A stretch of 64,000 nucleotides of DNA from Virgifigura deserti (lineage in GTDB: Bacteria; Pseudomonadota; Alphaproteobacteria; Dongiales; Dongiaceae). Below the pieces are notes generated by a model, which was given only the letters and a program-made list of their open reading frames with translations, was not told where the DNA came from and did no database searches. This document shows positions 19,570-30,213 of the stretch, piece after piece (the stretch's first letter is position 1; each line of letters starts with the position of its first letter). The DNA is taken from assembly GCA_003576685.1 (NCBI GenBank), contig QOZR01000008.1, positions 1 through 64,000 of the forward strand, written 5' to 3'. Position numbers and translations under genes: made by a program.

Positions 19570-20205
19570 ATGTTGAAGCACTTGCTCTCGACTACAGCCA
19601 TCGTCCTGGCTCTTTCCACGACGGCGTGGGCGCAGACCTCGACCGCCGAGGATCCGGCCATGGATCAGGGGCAGACAACCGAAGAGATGAATGCCCAACC
19701 CACGGATCAGCCTGACTCCGCGACAGGAACCGATATGGAAGATCCGGCAGCCGGCACTGCCGAGACGGACATGCCGGATCCGACCATGGAGGAGCCGGCG
19801 GCGGACACCGCGGCCACCGATACGCAGGATGCGGTGATTCCCGCGGAAGAGGAGGGGCAGCTCAGGGCCGAGAACCTCATGGGTATGACGGTGCTCAGCG
19901 GTGACGGCGAGCGGATCGGCGAGGTCCAGGACCTGATCTTCGACGAGAGCGAGCAGATCACCGGCGTCGTCGTCGGGGTCGGCGGCTTCCTCGGGATCGG
20001 CGAGAAGCGGGTCGGGTTGAACTGGGAGCAGGCCGAGGTGCAACAGAACCCGGACACCAATGAAGAAGTGATCACGGTGAACCTGTCCAGGGAAGAGCTC
20101 GAGGCCGCTCCGGAGTTCCAGACCACAGAGGAGCAGGCGGCCGAAGAAGAGGCAGGGGCCGTGGCGCCGCTGCCGGAGCCGACGACCGGCACCGCACCCC
20201 AATAG
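19570..20205 (+). CDS. Secreted PRC-barrel domain protein
   Basis: This 211-aa protein starts with a clear Sec signal peptide (residues 1-22, MLKH.. to TAWAQ). An acidic Pro/Asp/Thr-rich, low-complexity spacer follows (about 23-95). A PRC-barrel is at about 97-175 (ENLMGMTVLSGDGERIGEVQDLIF, then GVVVGVGGFLGIGEKRVGLNW). The tail is acidic. The start at 19570 is supported by a GGAG/AAGG ribosome site and by the signal peptide; an upstream ATG at 19537 would bury it. The EcfG-like promoter suggests stress induction, which is common for periplasmic PRC-barrel proteins of rhizobia and relatives. The molecular role is unknown. Confidence 0.85.
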   Translation: MLKHLLSTTAIVLALSTTAWAQTSTAEDPAMDQGQTTEEMNAQPTDQPDSATGTDMEDPAAGTAETDMPDPTMEEPAADTAATDTQDAVIPAEEEGQLRAENLMGMTVLSGDGERIGEVQDLIFDESEQITGVVVGVGGFLGIGEKRVGLNWEQAEVQQNPDTNEEVITVNLSREELEAAPEFQTTEEQAAEEEAGAVAPLPEPTTGTAPQ

Positions 20206-20269
20206 GCGCGCAAATCTACATCAGCGCGGGCGACGCCCATCCCGTTCGCCCGCTCCATCCGACGGACTC

Positions 20270-20300
20270 GAAAGCTGTCCCCGATCCGGGGGCAGCTTTC
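20270..20300. terminator. Hairpin between convergent PRC-barrel and rsfS genes
   Basis: A 13-bp inverted repeat with one mismatch (GAAAGCTGTCCCC at 20270-20282 and its partner at 20288-20300) encloses a 5-nt loop between two convergent genes. It probably serves as a bidirectional terminator, though the T tract is short. Confidence 0.5.
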
Positions 20301-20365
20301 CTCTATCCGAAGCCTTGCTCGCCGCCCACTTCAGGTCATATGACGGCTTCAGGCCATGTGGTGGC

Positions 20366-20731
20366 TCAGGCCATGACGGCGGCGCGGTCCTGTTCGGGGA
20401 GAGCCATGCCCCACATCTTCTCGAGATTGTAGAAGCTGCGCACTTCCGGGCGGAACAGATGCACGATGACGTCGCCGCCATCGATCAGCACCCAATCGCC
20501 GGCTCTCACGCCCTCCAGCCCGACCTCGCCCACGCCCTGCTCCTTGAGCTTGACGCGCAGATGCTCGGCCATGGCCGCCACTTGCCGCTGCGAGCGGCCT
20601 GAGGCGATGACCATATAGTCGGCCATGCTGGATTTTCCTTGAAGATCGATGACGACGATGTTCTCGGCCTTGTCGTCGTCCAGGGACTTTTCGACCAGTC
20701 CCACAAGCTGCGTAGAGGTCGCCAGGGACAT
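20366..20731 (-). CDS. rsfS: Ribosomal silencing factor RsfS
   Basis: This 121-aa protein of the RsfS/YbeB/Iojap family binds ribosomal protein L14 and blocks 30S-50S joining in starvation. The family blocks are visible: DDDKAENIVVIDLQGKSSMADYMVIASGRSQRQV (about 18-52) and the C-terminal VGLEGVRAGDWVLIDGGDVIVHLF..E.R.FYNLEKMW. The length is normal. It is the last gene of the obgE-proB-proA-nadD-rsfS set, the usual alphaproteobacterial arrangement, 51 bases after nadD. Confidence 0.93.
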   Translation of the reverse strand: MSLATSTQLVGLVEKSLDDDKAENIVVIDLQGKSSMADYMVIASGRSQRQVAAMAEHLRVKLKEQGVGEVGLEGVRAGDWVLIDGGDVIVHLFRPEVRSFYNLEKMWGMALPEQDRAAVMA

Positions 20732-20782
20732 GGTCCCATTGACCTGACTGCTGCGTGTTATGGCAACACCTCTGGGTTGTGG

Positions 20783-21454
20783 TCAGGTCGGAGGCGCTGA
20801 AACCTGGCTCCGTCCTGTACTTTTCTCCGTCCGCCCTGTTCCTGCCCCCCGTCCCGTCCGGATCTCGGTGGCCGAGAGCGGGTTGGGCCGGTTATGGACG
20901 AACACCCAGGCGGGCGGTTCCTGATCCGCCAGCCTCCGGCCGGCACTTTCGCGCAGCCGATTGCGGGCGAACCGCCGCGCCGCCTTGGCGGTCAGCGCCC
21001 TTAAAGAATAGGTGGGGCGGGCAAAGACTGCAATGGGAACGGCATGAAAGATTTGCGGCCAATCCTTCCAGGAGGCGATCTGCACTAAGTTGTCGGCGCC
21101 CATTAACCATACGAAGCGCGTGTGCGGAAACCGCCGTTTCAGCCGCCTCAGGGTCTCGGCCGTATAGCGGGTCCCGAGCCGCGCCTCGATGTCGGTCACG
21201 CGGATGCGGGGGTGCCGGGCCATTGCCCTCGCCTGCGCAAGGCGGTCGGCGAAGGGCGCCATGCCCGCGACCGGCTTCAGCGGGTTCTGCGGGCTGACCA
21301 GCCACCAGACCTCGTCGAGGCCGAGCCGCTTCAGCGCCTCGAGGCTGATCTCGCGGTGGCCCTCATGCGCCGGATTGAACGACCCGCCGAGCAGCCCGAT
21401 CTTGCGGCCGGTGCGGCGACGTGCGTGGCGAGCGGTCCCCGAATCCGCCGTCAG
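20783..21454 (-). CDS. nadD: Nicotinate-nucleotide adenylyltransferase (non-canonical start)
   Basis: This 223-aa nucleotidyltransferase converts nicotinate mononucleotide and ATP to deamido-[17 protein letters not shown], with the nucleotide-binding H.GH pattern, is near residue 18. The motif WLMGADNL is near 105-112, and ISATEIR-like LSATEIR is near the C-terminus. The frame has no ATG, GTG or TTG between its upstream stop (21490-21488) and the HxGH motif. The next ATG (21262) would delete the active site. The best start is CTG at 21454-21452, which overlaps the proA stop as CTGA; ATC a few codons on is the alternative. Translation is probably coupled to proA. Confidence 0.85.
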   Translation of the reverse strand: MTADSGTARHARRRTGRKIGLLGGSFNPAHEGHREISLEALKRLGLDEVWWLVSPQNPLKPVAGMAPFADRLAQARAMARHPRIRVTDIEARLGTRYTAETLRRLKRRFPHTRFVWLMGADNLVQIASWKDWPQIFHAVPIAVFARPTYSLRALTAKAARRFARNRLRESAGRRLADQEPPAWVFVHNRPNPLSATEIRTGRGAGTGRTEKSTGRSQVSAPPT

Positions 21455-22746
21455 GGGCGCACCTGTCCGGTACCGCGGACGACGTACTTATAGCTGGTCA
21501 GCTGCTCGGCGCCGACCGGTCCGCGGGCGTGGAGCTTGCCGGTGGAAATGCCGATCTCGGCGCCCATGCCGAACTCGCCGCCGTCGGCGAACTGGGTCGA
21601 GGTGTTGTGCATCACGATGCCGGAATCGACTTGGTCGAGGAACCGCTGCGCGGCCGCAGCATCCTCGGTCACGATCGCCTCGGTATGGTGCGAGCCGTGC
21701 CGGTTGACATGCACGATCGCCGCGTCGACCCCGTCCACCAGCTTCACCGCGATCACCGCATCGAGATATTCCGTGTCCCAGTCGGCCTCGCTCGCCGGCT
21801 GGACGCGCGGATCGAGGGCGCACGTCTCCGCGTCGCCGCGCACCTCGCAGCCGGCGTCGATCAGGTCGGCGAGGATTGCCGGCAATTGACCGATCGCCCG
21901 CCGATCGACCAGAAGCGTCTCGGTGGCGCCGCAGATCCCGGTGCGCCGCATCTTGGCGTTGAGCACCAGGCGACGCGCCATCTCCGGGTCGGCGGCACCG
22001 TCCACATAGGTGTGGCAGATGCCGTCGAGATGCTTGAGAACGGGAATCCGGCTCTCCGCCGCCACTCGCTCGATCAGGCCGCGGCCGCCGCGCGGCACGA
22101 TCACGTCGATGGACTCCGCCATCTGGAGCATCTCGCCGACGGCGGCACGGTCGGTCGTCGGCACCAGCTGGATCGCCGCGGTCGGCAGGCCGCTCTCGCC
22201 AAGCGCACGCCGCAGACAGGCGGCGATTGCCGACGAGGAATGAAAGCTCTCGGACCCGCCGCGCAGGATTGCCGCGTTGCCGGAGCGCAGGCACAACCCG
22301 CCGGCATCGGCGGTCACGTTCGGGCGCGATTCGTAGATGATGCCGATGACGCCGAGCGGAACCCGGACGCGGGCGATCCGCAGGCCGCTGGGCCGGTCCC
22401 AGTCGGCCAGCACCGCGCCGACGGGATCGGGCAGCGCGGCGACCTCGTCGAGGCCCCGCGCCATCGCCTCGACGCGGGTCGCGTCGAGCTTGAGCCGGTC
22501 GAGCAGGGCCGGGGTCAGGTTTCGCTGCGCGGCCGCCGCCATGTCGCGGGCATTGGCCGCGAGAATCGTCTCGGCGTCGCGCCGGATCGCCGCAGCGGCG
22601 GCCTTGAGCGCGGCCGTCCTGCTGTCCGCCGAGGCCAAGGCAAGCGCTGCCGCGGCCTCGCGGGCGGCGACGCCGATGGCGCGCATCACGGCCTGGATGT
22701 CGCGTTCATCCATGTCTGCTTGTTTTGCCTGCGCGTTCGTGGACAT
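21451..22746 (-). CDS. proA: Gamma-glutamyl phosphate reductase
   Basis: This 431-aa aldehyde-dehydrogenase-fold enzyme of proline synthesis reduces gamma-glutamyl phosphate with NADPH. The conserved block [29 protein letters not shown] lies about residues 115-143. The catalytic-cysteine region near [16 protein letters not shown] (about 265-280) has the expected Cys. ATG 22746 (MSTNAQAK) is chosen; an upstream ATG at 22824 would translate an intergenic repeat. Its stop overlaps the proposed nadD start. Confidence 0.93.
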   Translation of the reverse strand: MSTNAQAKQADMDERDIQAVMRAIGVAAREAAAALALASADSRTAALKAAAAAIRRDAETILAANARDMAAAAQRNLTPALLDRLKLDATRVEAMARGLDEVAALPDPVGAVLADWDRPSGLRIARVRVPLGVIGIIYESRPNVTADAGGLCLRSGNAAILRGGSESFHSSSAIAACLRRALGESGLPTAAIQLVPTTDRAAVGEMLQMAESIDVIVPRGGRGLIERVAAESRIPVLKHLDGICHTYVDGAADPEMARRLVLNAKMRRTGICGATETLLVDRRAIGQLPAILADLIDAGCEVRGDAETCALDPRVQPASEADWDTEYLDAVIAVKLVDGVDAAIVHVNRHGSHHTEAIVTEDAAAAQRFLDQVDSGIVMHNTSTQFADGGEFGMGAEIGISTGKLHARGPVGAEQLTSYKYVVRGTGQVRP

Positions 22747-22763
22747 CGCCGCTCGAGCCTCGC

Positions 22764-22829
22764 CCTTCGTCCCTCGACAGGCTCGGGATGAGGAGACGAC
22801 CTCATGCTGAGCCTGTCGAAGCATGAGGG
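22764..22829. repeat. Palindromic dispersed repeat between proB and proA
   Basis: The arms tcgacaggctcgggatgagg and the inverted ctcatgctgagcctgtcga form an imperfect hairpin. The sequence belongs to a repeat family common between alphaproteobacterial genes; it would translate as LRQAQHE. It separates proB from proA by 116 bases in an otherwise tight operon. Confidence 0.6.
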
Positions 22830-22862
22830 CCGGGAGGCTGCGAATCCTTTTGCGACAGCCGG

Positions 22863-25039
<2,177 letters not shown>

Positions 25040-25071
25040 TTAGCTCGGGTGCCGAAAAGCGGGGCGCAACG

Positions 25072-25099
25072 AAAAAGGGGAACGGCGCACCGTTCCCCC
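25072..25099 (-). terminator. Rho-independent terminator after rpmA
   Basis: On the minus strand a 9-bp GC hairpin (GGGGAACGG, 4-nt loop, CCGTTCCCC) is followed directly by CTTTTTCG, 40 bases past the rpmA stop. This is a textbook intrinsic terminator separating rplU-rpmA from obgE. Confidence 0.85.
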
Positions 25100-25139
25100 G
25101 AATCCAGGGCCCCTTGGACGGGCCGGCGGTCGGGTCCGC

Positions 25140-25400
25140 CTAGGCGGACGGCTCCACCACCGACACGAAGGTGCGACCACCGGACGTGCGGTGGAACTTC
25201 ACCTGGCCCTCGGCGACCGCGAAGATCGTGTGGTCCTTGCCGATGCCGACATTGCTGCCCGGATGATATTTCGTGCCGCGCTGGCGGATGATGATGTTGC
25301 CGGAAATAACGGCTTCGCCGCCGAACTTCTTGACACCGAGCCGACGACCGGCTGTGTCGCGTCCGTTGCGGGAGCTGCCGCCTGCCTTTTTATGGGCCAT
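25140..25400 (-). CDS. rpmA: 50S ribosomal protein L27
   Basis: This 86-aa protein starts [16 protein letters not shown] and has the L27 blocks [10 protein letters not shown] and [22 protein letters not shown]. The unprocessed Gly/Lys-rich N-terminus reaches the peptidyl-transferase centre in the ribosome. It follows rplU by six bases and ends just before a strong terminator. Confidence 0.97.
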   Translation of the reverse strand: MAHKKAGGSSRNGRDTAGRRLGVKKFGGEAVISGNIIIRQRGTKYHPGSNVGIGKDHTIFAVAEGQVKFHRTSGGRTFVSVVEPSA

Positions 25401-25406
25401 ATCGAC

Positions 25407-25808
25407 TTACTCCTCGGTCTTCTTCTTTCGGGCCGCGGTCTTCCGCGCCGGCTTTTCCGGCTCGGCGGCGGCCTGGACCGCCTCGGGCTTGCGCCCGTCG
25501 GTCAGGATATCGGTGACGCGCAGCACGGTCAGATGCTGCCGGTGGCCGTTCTTGCGACGGTAATTCTGCCGGCGCTTCTTCTTGAAGACGATCACCTTGT
25601 CGTCGCGGATCTGCTCGAGCACCGTCGCGGCGACGGCGGCTCCACTGACAGTCGGGGCGCCGACGGTCACGCTGTCGCCCTCTCCGACCATGAGAATCTC
25701 GCCCAACTCCACGACATCGCCGGCTTCGCCCGTGAGGCGCTCGACACGGATAACGTCGTTCTTGGCGACCTTGTACTGCTTGCCGCCGGTTTTGATGACT
25801 GCGAACAT
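25407..25808 (-). CDS. rplU: 50S ribosomal protein L21
   Basis: This 133-aa protein has the L21 core at 1-100 ([14 protein letters not shown] start; [16 protein letters not shown] near 76-91). An extra Ala/Lys-rich tail of about 30 residues is common in alphaproteobacteria. It is the first gene of rplU-rpmA, with a strong sigma-70-type promoter 57-84 bases upstream. Confidence 0.97.
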   Translation of the reverse strand: MFAVIKTGGKQYKVAKNDVIRVERLTGEAGDVVELGEILMVGEGDSVTVGAPTVSGAAVAATVLEQIRDDKVIVFKKKRRQNYRRKNGHRQHLTVLRVTDILTDGRKPEAVQAAAEPEKPARKTAARKKKTEE

Positions 25809-25864
25809 GGGTCCAACGTCTGAAAATACGGAAAGGCGAGCCGCAGCCCGCTCAAGAAGCGCGG

Positions 25865-25892
25865 ACTATAGCGCCGCGGCCTGCCCTGTCAA
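25865..25892 (-). promoter_or_regulatory. Housekeeping promoter of rplU-rpmA
   Basis: On the minus strand TTGACA (25892-25887) and TATAGT (25870-25865) are separated by 16 bases, close to the sigma-70 consensus. The predicted start lies about 50 bases before the rplU ATG. Confidence 0.8.
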
Positions 25893-26144
25893 CGATTTTC
25901 CGGACGGTTTCCGGCGGCCTTCCCGCCCATGACGACACCGCGGCGACACCGGGCGGCACCGGGGCGATATCCCAAGCAATAGTAAGAACGCTATTGCGGC
26001 GGGCCAAATGCAGTCCCTTCGAGGAACGTCTCACCGCGCCGGCATGTAGCCGAGATAAGGCCGGCTGCCCGGGATTCATCGTGCAATTAGCCATGATTTA
26101 CTTGGGGCCTCCTGGCTATTTGAGTCCTTTTGGGGCCGGCCAGG

Positions 26145-26170
26145 GGAACCGTTGATCCTCGAAAACCGTT
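26145..26170 (+). promoter_or_regulatory. Predicted EcfG-type promoter of the small lipoprotein gene
   Basis: GGAAC (26145-26149), a 17-nt spacer and CGTT (26167-26170) match the general-stress promoter consensus, 80 bases before ATG 26251. The rest of the gap from 25893 holds no gene. Confidence 0.55.
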
Positions 26171-26250
26171 GTTGCAGTCGGGTCGAGGCGGTGCAACGTG
26201 CCGCGCCGGTCCATTCCGCTCCACCCTGGCACCCTGGAGGAGACCGTATT

Positions 26251-26517
26251 ATGACGAGACTTACACCGGCATTTGGTGCGTCGCTGCTGCTGCTCGCCGC
26301 CGTTGGCTTGTCGGGCTGCGGCATGTTCGGAGGCGATCGCGATTCGGACATGTCGGCGCAGGCCCAGCCCATGCCGGACATGACCGCCACGGCCGATGCC
26401 GAGGCATCCGCCGAGCGCGCGGCTGATGCCGCGGAGCGGGCCGAGATGGCGGCTGAGCGGGCGGCGCAGGCGGCCGAACAGGCTCAGCGGGCGTTCCAGC
26501 TCTCGCAGCAGAAATAG
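26251..26517 (+). CDS. Small alanine-rich coiled-coil lipoprotein
   Basis: This 88-aa protein has a lipoprotein signal (hydrophobic core about 10-21, lipobox LSGC with Cys near residue 24). A short Asp/Ser/Met linker follows, then about 45 residues of Ala/Glu/Arg repeats (AERAADAAERAEMAAERAAQAAEQ). These form a regular heptad helix like the alanine zipper of Lpp/OprI. A GGAGGA ribosome site precedes the ATG. It probably trimerises in the periplasm as an envelope structural protein. It lies beside an L,D-transpeptidase, the enzyme class that can attach Lpp-type proteins to peptidoglycan. However, the C-terminus is QLSQQK, so Lys-linkage is possible but unproven. Confidence 0.75.
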   Translation: MTRLTPAFGASLLLLAAVGLSGCGMFGGDRDSDMSAQAQPMPDMTATADAEASAERAADAAERAEMAAERAAQAAEQAQRAFQLSQQK

Positions 26518-27512
26518 TCGATAAACAGGCCGGAGCCGTGGATACTCGGGACAGTGGATGCCCGGCTACCGGGTAATCCGGACCGGGTAATCCGGACCGG
26601 GTATCCGCGTTTCTCCCGCACCGCCCGCCGGATTGCGCTGAAGTCCAGGCGGTTCGCCTGTGATCCGGCGGCCGTGCGCACCTTGGCGACCGCATCGCCG
26701 AAATCGTCCGATCCACCCTTGAACCGCCCGGTCGTCTCCAACTGGTCGGCTTGCGATTCCGATGGATGGACCTCGATGAAGAGCTCGCCCTCGATCCAGC
26801 CGAGCTTGACTGGTTGACGCAGCACGACGACCGGCGTGCCGATCGGCAGCCGCTCGAACAGCCCGTCGATATCCTCCGGATACATGCGGATGCAACCGCT
26901 GCTCGCGCGCCGTCCGATGCCCCAGGGCTTGTTGGTGCCATGGATCAGATAGGCCGGCCAGTCCAGATAGAGCGCGAATTCGCCGAGCGGATTGTCCGGC
27001 CCCGGCGGCACGACGGCCGGAAGCTCTGGCCGCTCCGCGCGAATGGATTTCGTCGGATACCAGGTGGGGGCGGTCGCCTTCCGCAGAATCCGCGTCTTGC
27101 CGATCGGCGTCGTCCGCCCTTCGCGGCCGATCCCAACAGGATAGGTCTCCGGCGGCTTGCCCGGCGCGGGGAAATAATAGAGCCGCATCTCGGCCAAGTT
27201 GATCACCAAGCCCTCGCGCGGCCCGTCGGGCAGCAGGTGGGCCGTCGGGAGCGTTATCACGGTTCCGTTCCCCGGCAGCCAGGGATCGACGCCGGGATTG
27301 GCGGCGAGCAGCTCGACGAAGCCCAGACCGAAGCGCCGTGCGACCTCGTGCAGCGTGTCGTCATAGGTGGTCCGATAGGTGCCCATTCGGCCCACCACGT
27401 CCTCCGCGGCATCCTCTGCGGCGTGGCTGCAGCCAGCCGACAAGCCGACGACCGCGAAAAGGAGGGCCCCGATTCGTCGCCGGAGCTTGGCTTTCATGAA
27501 CAGCTTCGGCAT
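26484..27512 (-). CDS. L,D-transpeptidase (YkuD family), exported
   Basis: This protein of about 342 aa has an N-terminal signal (KAKLRRRIGALLFAVVGLSAGC, possibly a lipobox). A LysM-like segment follows (YRTTYDDTLHEVARRFGLG....NPGVDPWLPGNGTVITLP), then the YkuD domain. The catalytic motif HGTNKPWGIGRRASSGCIRM has the nucleophilic Cys in SSGC. It cross-links peptidoglycan 3-3 or attaches proteins to it. ATG 27512 is used; 27497 is also possible. The C-terminal 30 residues run through a 14-bp tandem repeat and overlap the 3' end of the convergent lipoprotein gene by 34 bases, so the tail is probably a frame-shifted extension. Confidence 0.85.
   Translation of the reverse strand: MPKLFMKAKLRRRIGALLFAVVGLSAGCSHAAEDAAEDVVGRMGTYRTTYDDTLHEVARRFGLGFVELLAANPGVDPWLPGNGTVITLPTAHLLPDGPREGLVINLAEMRLYYFPAPGKPPETYPVGIGREGRTTPIGKTRILRKATAPTWYPTKSIRAERPELPAVVPPGPDNPLGEFALYLDWPAYLIHGTNKPWGIGRRASSGCIRMYPEDIDGLFERLPIGTPVVVLRQPVKLGWIEGELFIEVHPSESQADQLETTGRFKGGSDDFGDAVAKVRTAAGSQANRLDFSAIRRAVREKRGYPVRITRSGLPGSRASTVPSIHGSGLFIDYFCCESWNAR
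26569..26607. repeat. 14-bp tandem repeat at the 3' end of the L,D-transpeptidase gene
   Basis: Two exact copies of ccgggtaatccgga (26569-26582, 26583-26596) and a partial third lie inside the coding end of the transpeptidase. Since 14 is not a multiple of three, any change in copy number shifts the frame of the C-terminal tail. Confidence 0.75.
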
Positions 27513-27546
27513 CTTGAGGGCAGCCGTGGGGGTTCGGGGGACAGCA

Positions 27547-28107
27547 ATGCCGATGTGGTACTGTTTGCGGGGATTGTCAAATTTCGCCTGCCTGCGTTTC
27601 CGGGGGGTCGGCGCGCTCCTCCTGCTCGCCGTCCTCTCCACCGCCGCTACCGATGCGGTAGCCAGCAACGGCGGCGATCCGGCTGGCGCCGACATGGTGG
27701 TGATCTACAAGCAGGAGCGGATGCTGCATCTGCTCCGCGCGGGCGAACGGATCCGGAGCTATCGCATCGCGCTCGGCAGGGAGCCGAGGGGACATAAGGT
27801 CCGGGAAGGCGATTCGCGAACCCCCGAAGGGGCCTACATCATCGACTGGCGCAATCCCGACAGCAGGTTCCACCTGTCGCTGCACATCTCCTACCCGGGT
27901 CGGCGCGATCTGCTGCGGGCCGCTTGGCTCGGCGTCACCCCGGGCGGCCAGATCATGATTCACGGCCTGCCGAACGGGCGCGATGCGGATGCGGTCGGGC
28001 ACCCGGCCAGGGACTGGACCGATGGCTGCATCGCCGTCACCAACCGCGAGATCGAGGAGATCTGGCAACTGGTCGCCGATGAGACGCCGGTCTACATCTT
28101 TCCCTGA
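27547..28107 (+). CDS. Short L,D-transpeptidase (YkuD/ErfK family), exported
   Basis: This 186-aa protein has a signal peptide (about 1-40, with a hydrophobic LLLLAVLSTAATDAVAS). A YkuD domain fills the rest: VVIYKQERMLHLL, then GRDSRTPEG-like DSRTPEGAYIIDWRN, then IMIHGLPN and the catalytic DWTDGCIAV with its Cys. It is divergent from the other transpeptidase, with 34 bases between the starts. The two may share regulation. This one has no LysM-type segment. The 134 bases downstream to the tRNA hold no gene. Confidence 0.85.
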   Translation: MPMWYCLRGLSNFACLRFRGVGALLLLAVLSTAATDAVASNGGDPAGADMVVIYKQERMLHLLRAGERIRSYRIALGREPRGHKVREGDSRTPEGAYIIDWRNPDSRFHLSLHISYPGRRDLLRAAWLGVTPGGQIMIHGLPNGRDADAVGHPARDWTDGCIAVTNREIEEIWQLVADETPVYIFP

Positions 28108-28241
28108 ATCTTTACCCAGTATCTTTAGCCAGTCCGGCGCATGTTTCACCGCTTCCGCCTCTTGCGGCCCCAGGGGCGATAGGCTAGGGTCCCGCCCCGT
28201 TCGACAGGCCCCTGCCAAGGGGCCGTGCGATGCCGCCAGAC

Positions 28242-28331
28242 GGAGGGGTGCCGGAGTGGTCGAACGGGGCGGTCTCGAAAACCGTTGTGCCCGCGAGGGC
28301 ACCGTGGGTTCGAATCCCACCCCCTCCGCCA
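28242..28331 (+). tRNA. tRNA-Ser (anticodon CGA)
   Basis: The 90-nt sequence folds as a class II tRNA. The acceptor stem GGAGGGG pairs with CCCCTCC, followed by G and an encoded CCA. The anticodon stem-loop CGGT-CTCGAAA-ACCG gives anticodon CGA. A long variable arm (TGCCCGCGAGGGCA) and the T-loop GGTTCGAATCC follow. It is read on the plus strand and marks the left end of the mobile island. Confidence 0.95.
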
Positions 28332-28497
28332 ACAAGTCTTTGTTTTCAAGCCGTTCCCAGTGGGTTACGCGAAGTCCCGGTCCTTTCCGGGGGTTAGCGG
28401 CCGGCTTGGCGCGTCCACGGCCTGGAGAGACCGATTTCGCCGTCGCTCTGCGCGGTCTCAGGCGTCGTGTCTCTGTTCGCGAGTTCGGCGGTGCCAC

Positions 28498-30213
28498 TCA
28501 GGCAGGCGCGAAGCCGAGCCGGCGGCGCTGCTCGCGCCAGTCGAGCGGCAGGTCTGCAAGCCGGAGCAGCCGCTCGGCGGTGAGCTCGACCGGCTGACGG
28601 CCGTCGAGGATCGCCTCGACGATGTCAGGCGCGAGGAAGGCGACGCGGAGCACACGCCGAATGTAGGAGCGGGCGATGCCCTCGGCCGTGGCGAGGTCGC
28701 GGAGCGAGCCCGCCTCGCCCGAATGCAGGCGATGCCACCAGTCCTGGGCCCGGGCGATCGCCTTGATCAGGGCGGGGTCGGGCGCCCGCTGCCGACGCTC
28801 GTCCCCGGTGCCGACGACGAGCTTCAGCTGGACGCCGCGGGTGCGCAGGCGCACGGGGATCACAAGGTCGTACGGTTCGGAGGTGTGGCTTGGCGCTGCA
28901 TCGTCCGCCGGGAGGCCCAGGTTCCGGCGCAACGATCTCTGTTCGATGCGGAGCCGCACCGTGCCCTCCTCGACCACCACCTGATGCAGCACCGGGCCGA
29001 GATGGTCGATCCAGGTCGCGGGCGTCGCGTCCAGCAGGTCCTTGCGCCAGCGCCGCGCTCTTCGGATCGTATCGTCGGCCGCGGCCGCACTCGGGTTGCC
29101 CCCGAGCGCCGCCAGCAGCCGGCTCGGCGTGTTCAGGAGATCGGCGACGCCGGCGCGCACGACGCCCTCGATCGCGTCGGCCGGAATGCGCCGGAGCCGG
29201 GCGCGGGGTGGTCGCTCGCCGGTGATCAGGGCCCGCTCGACATAGTAGCGGTAGCGCCGGCCCGCCTTGAGCGCGTGCGACGGCGTGAAGCGGTTGCCCG
29301 CGGCATCGATCAGGCGGCCGACGAGCAGGCTTGGCGCGTCCGCGTTCGCCCGCGTCCGATGGCCAGTGAGGTTGGCGGCGAGCCGCTGCTGCACAGCCTG
29401 CCAGGTCTCGGGATCGATGATCGCCGCGTGGGCTCCGGCATAGGTCTGCTTCTTGTGGGCGATCTGGCCGACATAGATGGGATTGGCGAGGATGCGGTAG
29501 AGATGCCCACGGCTGAAGGCGGTGCCGCCGCTAATGCGGCCGTGCGCGTCACCGCGCCGCTTGGTCCGCAGCCCCAGCCGCTCGGCCTCCGCCTTCACCG
29601 CGCGAACGCTGCCCGTCTCCTGATAGAGTCGGAACAGGGCGCGGACGGTCGTGGCCTCCGGCTCGTTGATCACCAGGCTCCGGTCTTTGGCGTCGTAGCC
29701 GAGCGGGACGAACCCGCCCATCCACAGGCCTTTCTTCTTGGACGCGGCGATCTTGTCGCGGATGCGCTCGCCGGTGACCTCGCGCTCGAATTGGGCGAAG
29801 GAGAGCAGCACGTTGAGCATCAGCCGGCCCATTGAGGTCGTGGTGTTGAACTGCTGCGTGACCGCGACGAACGAGACGCCGTGCTGGTCGAACAGCTCGG
29901 CCAGCCGGGCGAAGTCGGTCAGCGAACGCGTCAGTCGGTCGATCTTGTAGAGGACGATCACGTCGATCTTCCGCGCCTGCACGGCAGCGAGGAGCCGCTG
30001 CAGGGCCGGGCGCTCGATCGTGCCGCCGGACTGGCCGCCGTCATCGAAGCGGTCCGGCAGGGCCCGCCAGCCCTGCTGCGCCTGGCTCTTGATGTAGGCC
30101 GCACAGGCTTCATGCTGGGCATCCAGCGAGTTGAAGTCCTGCTCCAGCCCCTCCTCGGAGGACTTCCGGGTGTAGATCGCGCAGCGGATCGTCGCGCGCT
30201 TGGCCGGCGTCAT
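28498..30213 (-). CDS. Large serine recombinase (site-specific integrase/resolvase family)
   Basis: This 571-aa protein has the catalytic domain at about 9-155 (AIYTRKSSEEG with the nucleophilic Ser18; YKIDRLTRS; catalytic Arg residues). A recombinase domain follows (about 185-300, GYVxxxLGY-type region and GHLYRILANPIYVG), then a long C-terminal DNA-binding part. It lies 166 bases past tRNA-Ser and points towards it. In alphaproteobacteria it is typically linked to DUF2924 and DUF3489 genes, as here. It probably mobilises the element; the att sites are not identified. Confidence 0.88.
   Translation of the reverse strand: MTPAKRATIRCAIYTRKSSEEGLEQDFNSLDAQHEACAAYIKSQAQQGWRALPDRFDDGGQSGGTIERPALQRLLAAVQARKIDVIVLYKIDRLTRSLTDFARLAELFDQHGVSFVAVTQQFNTTTSMGRLMLNVLLSFAQFEREVTGERIRDKIAASKKKGLWMGGFVPLGYDAKDRSLVINEPEATTVRALFRLYQETGSVRAVKAEAERLGLRTKRRGDAHGRISGGTAFSRGHLYRILANPIYVGQIAHKKQTYAGAHAAIIDPETWQAVQQRLAANLTGHRTRANADAPSLLVGRLIDAAGNRFTPSHALKAGRRYRYYVERALITGERPPRARLRRIPADAIEGVVRAGVADLLNTPSRLLAALGGNPSAAAADDTIRRARRWRKDLLDATPATWIDHLGPVLHQVVVEEGTVRLRIEQRSLRRNLGLPADDAAPSHTSEPYDLVIPVRLRTRGVQLKLVVGTGDERRQRAPDPALIKAIARAQDWWHRLHSGEAGSLRDLATAEGIARSYIRRVLRVAFLAPDIVEAILDGRQPVELTAERLLRLADLPLDWREQRRRLGFAPA

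Noticed and set aside
25072..25099. GGAAC...CGTT as a fourth EcfG promoter
   Set aside because: The spacing is far too short; the sequence is the rpmA terminator hairpin.
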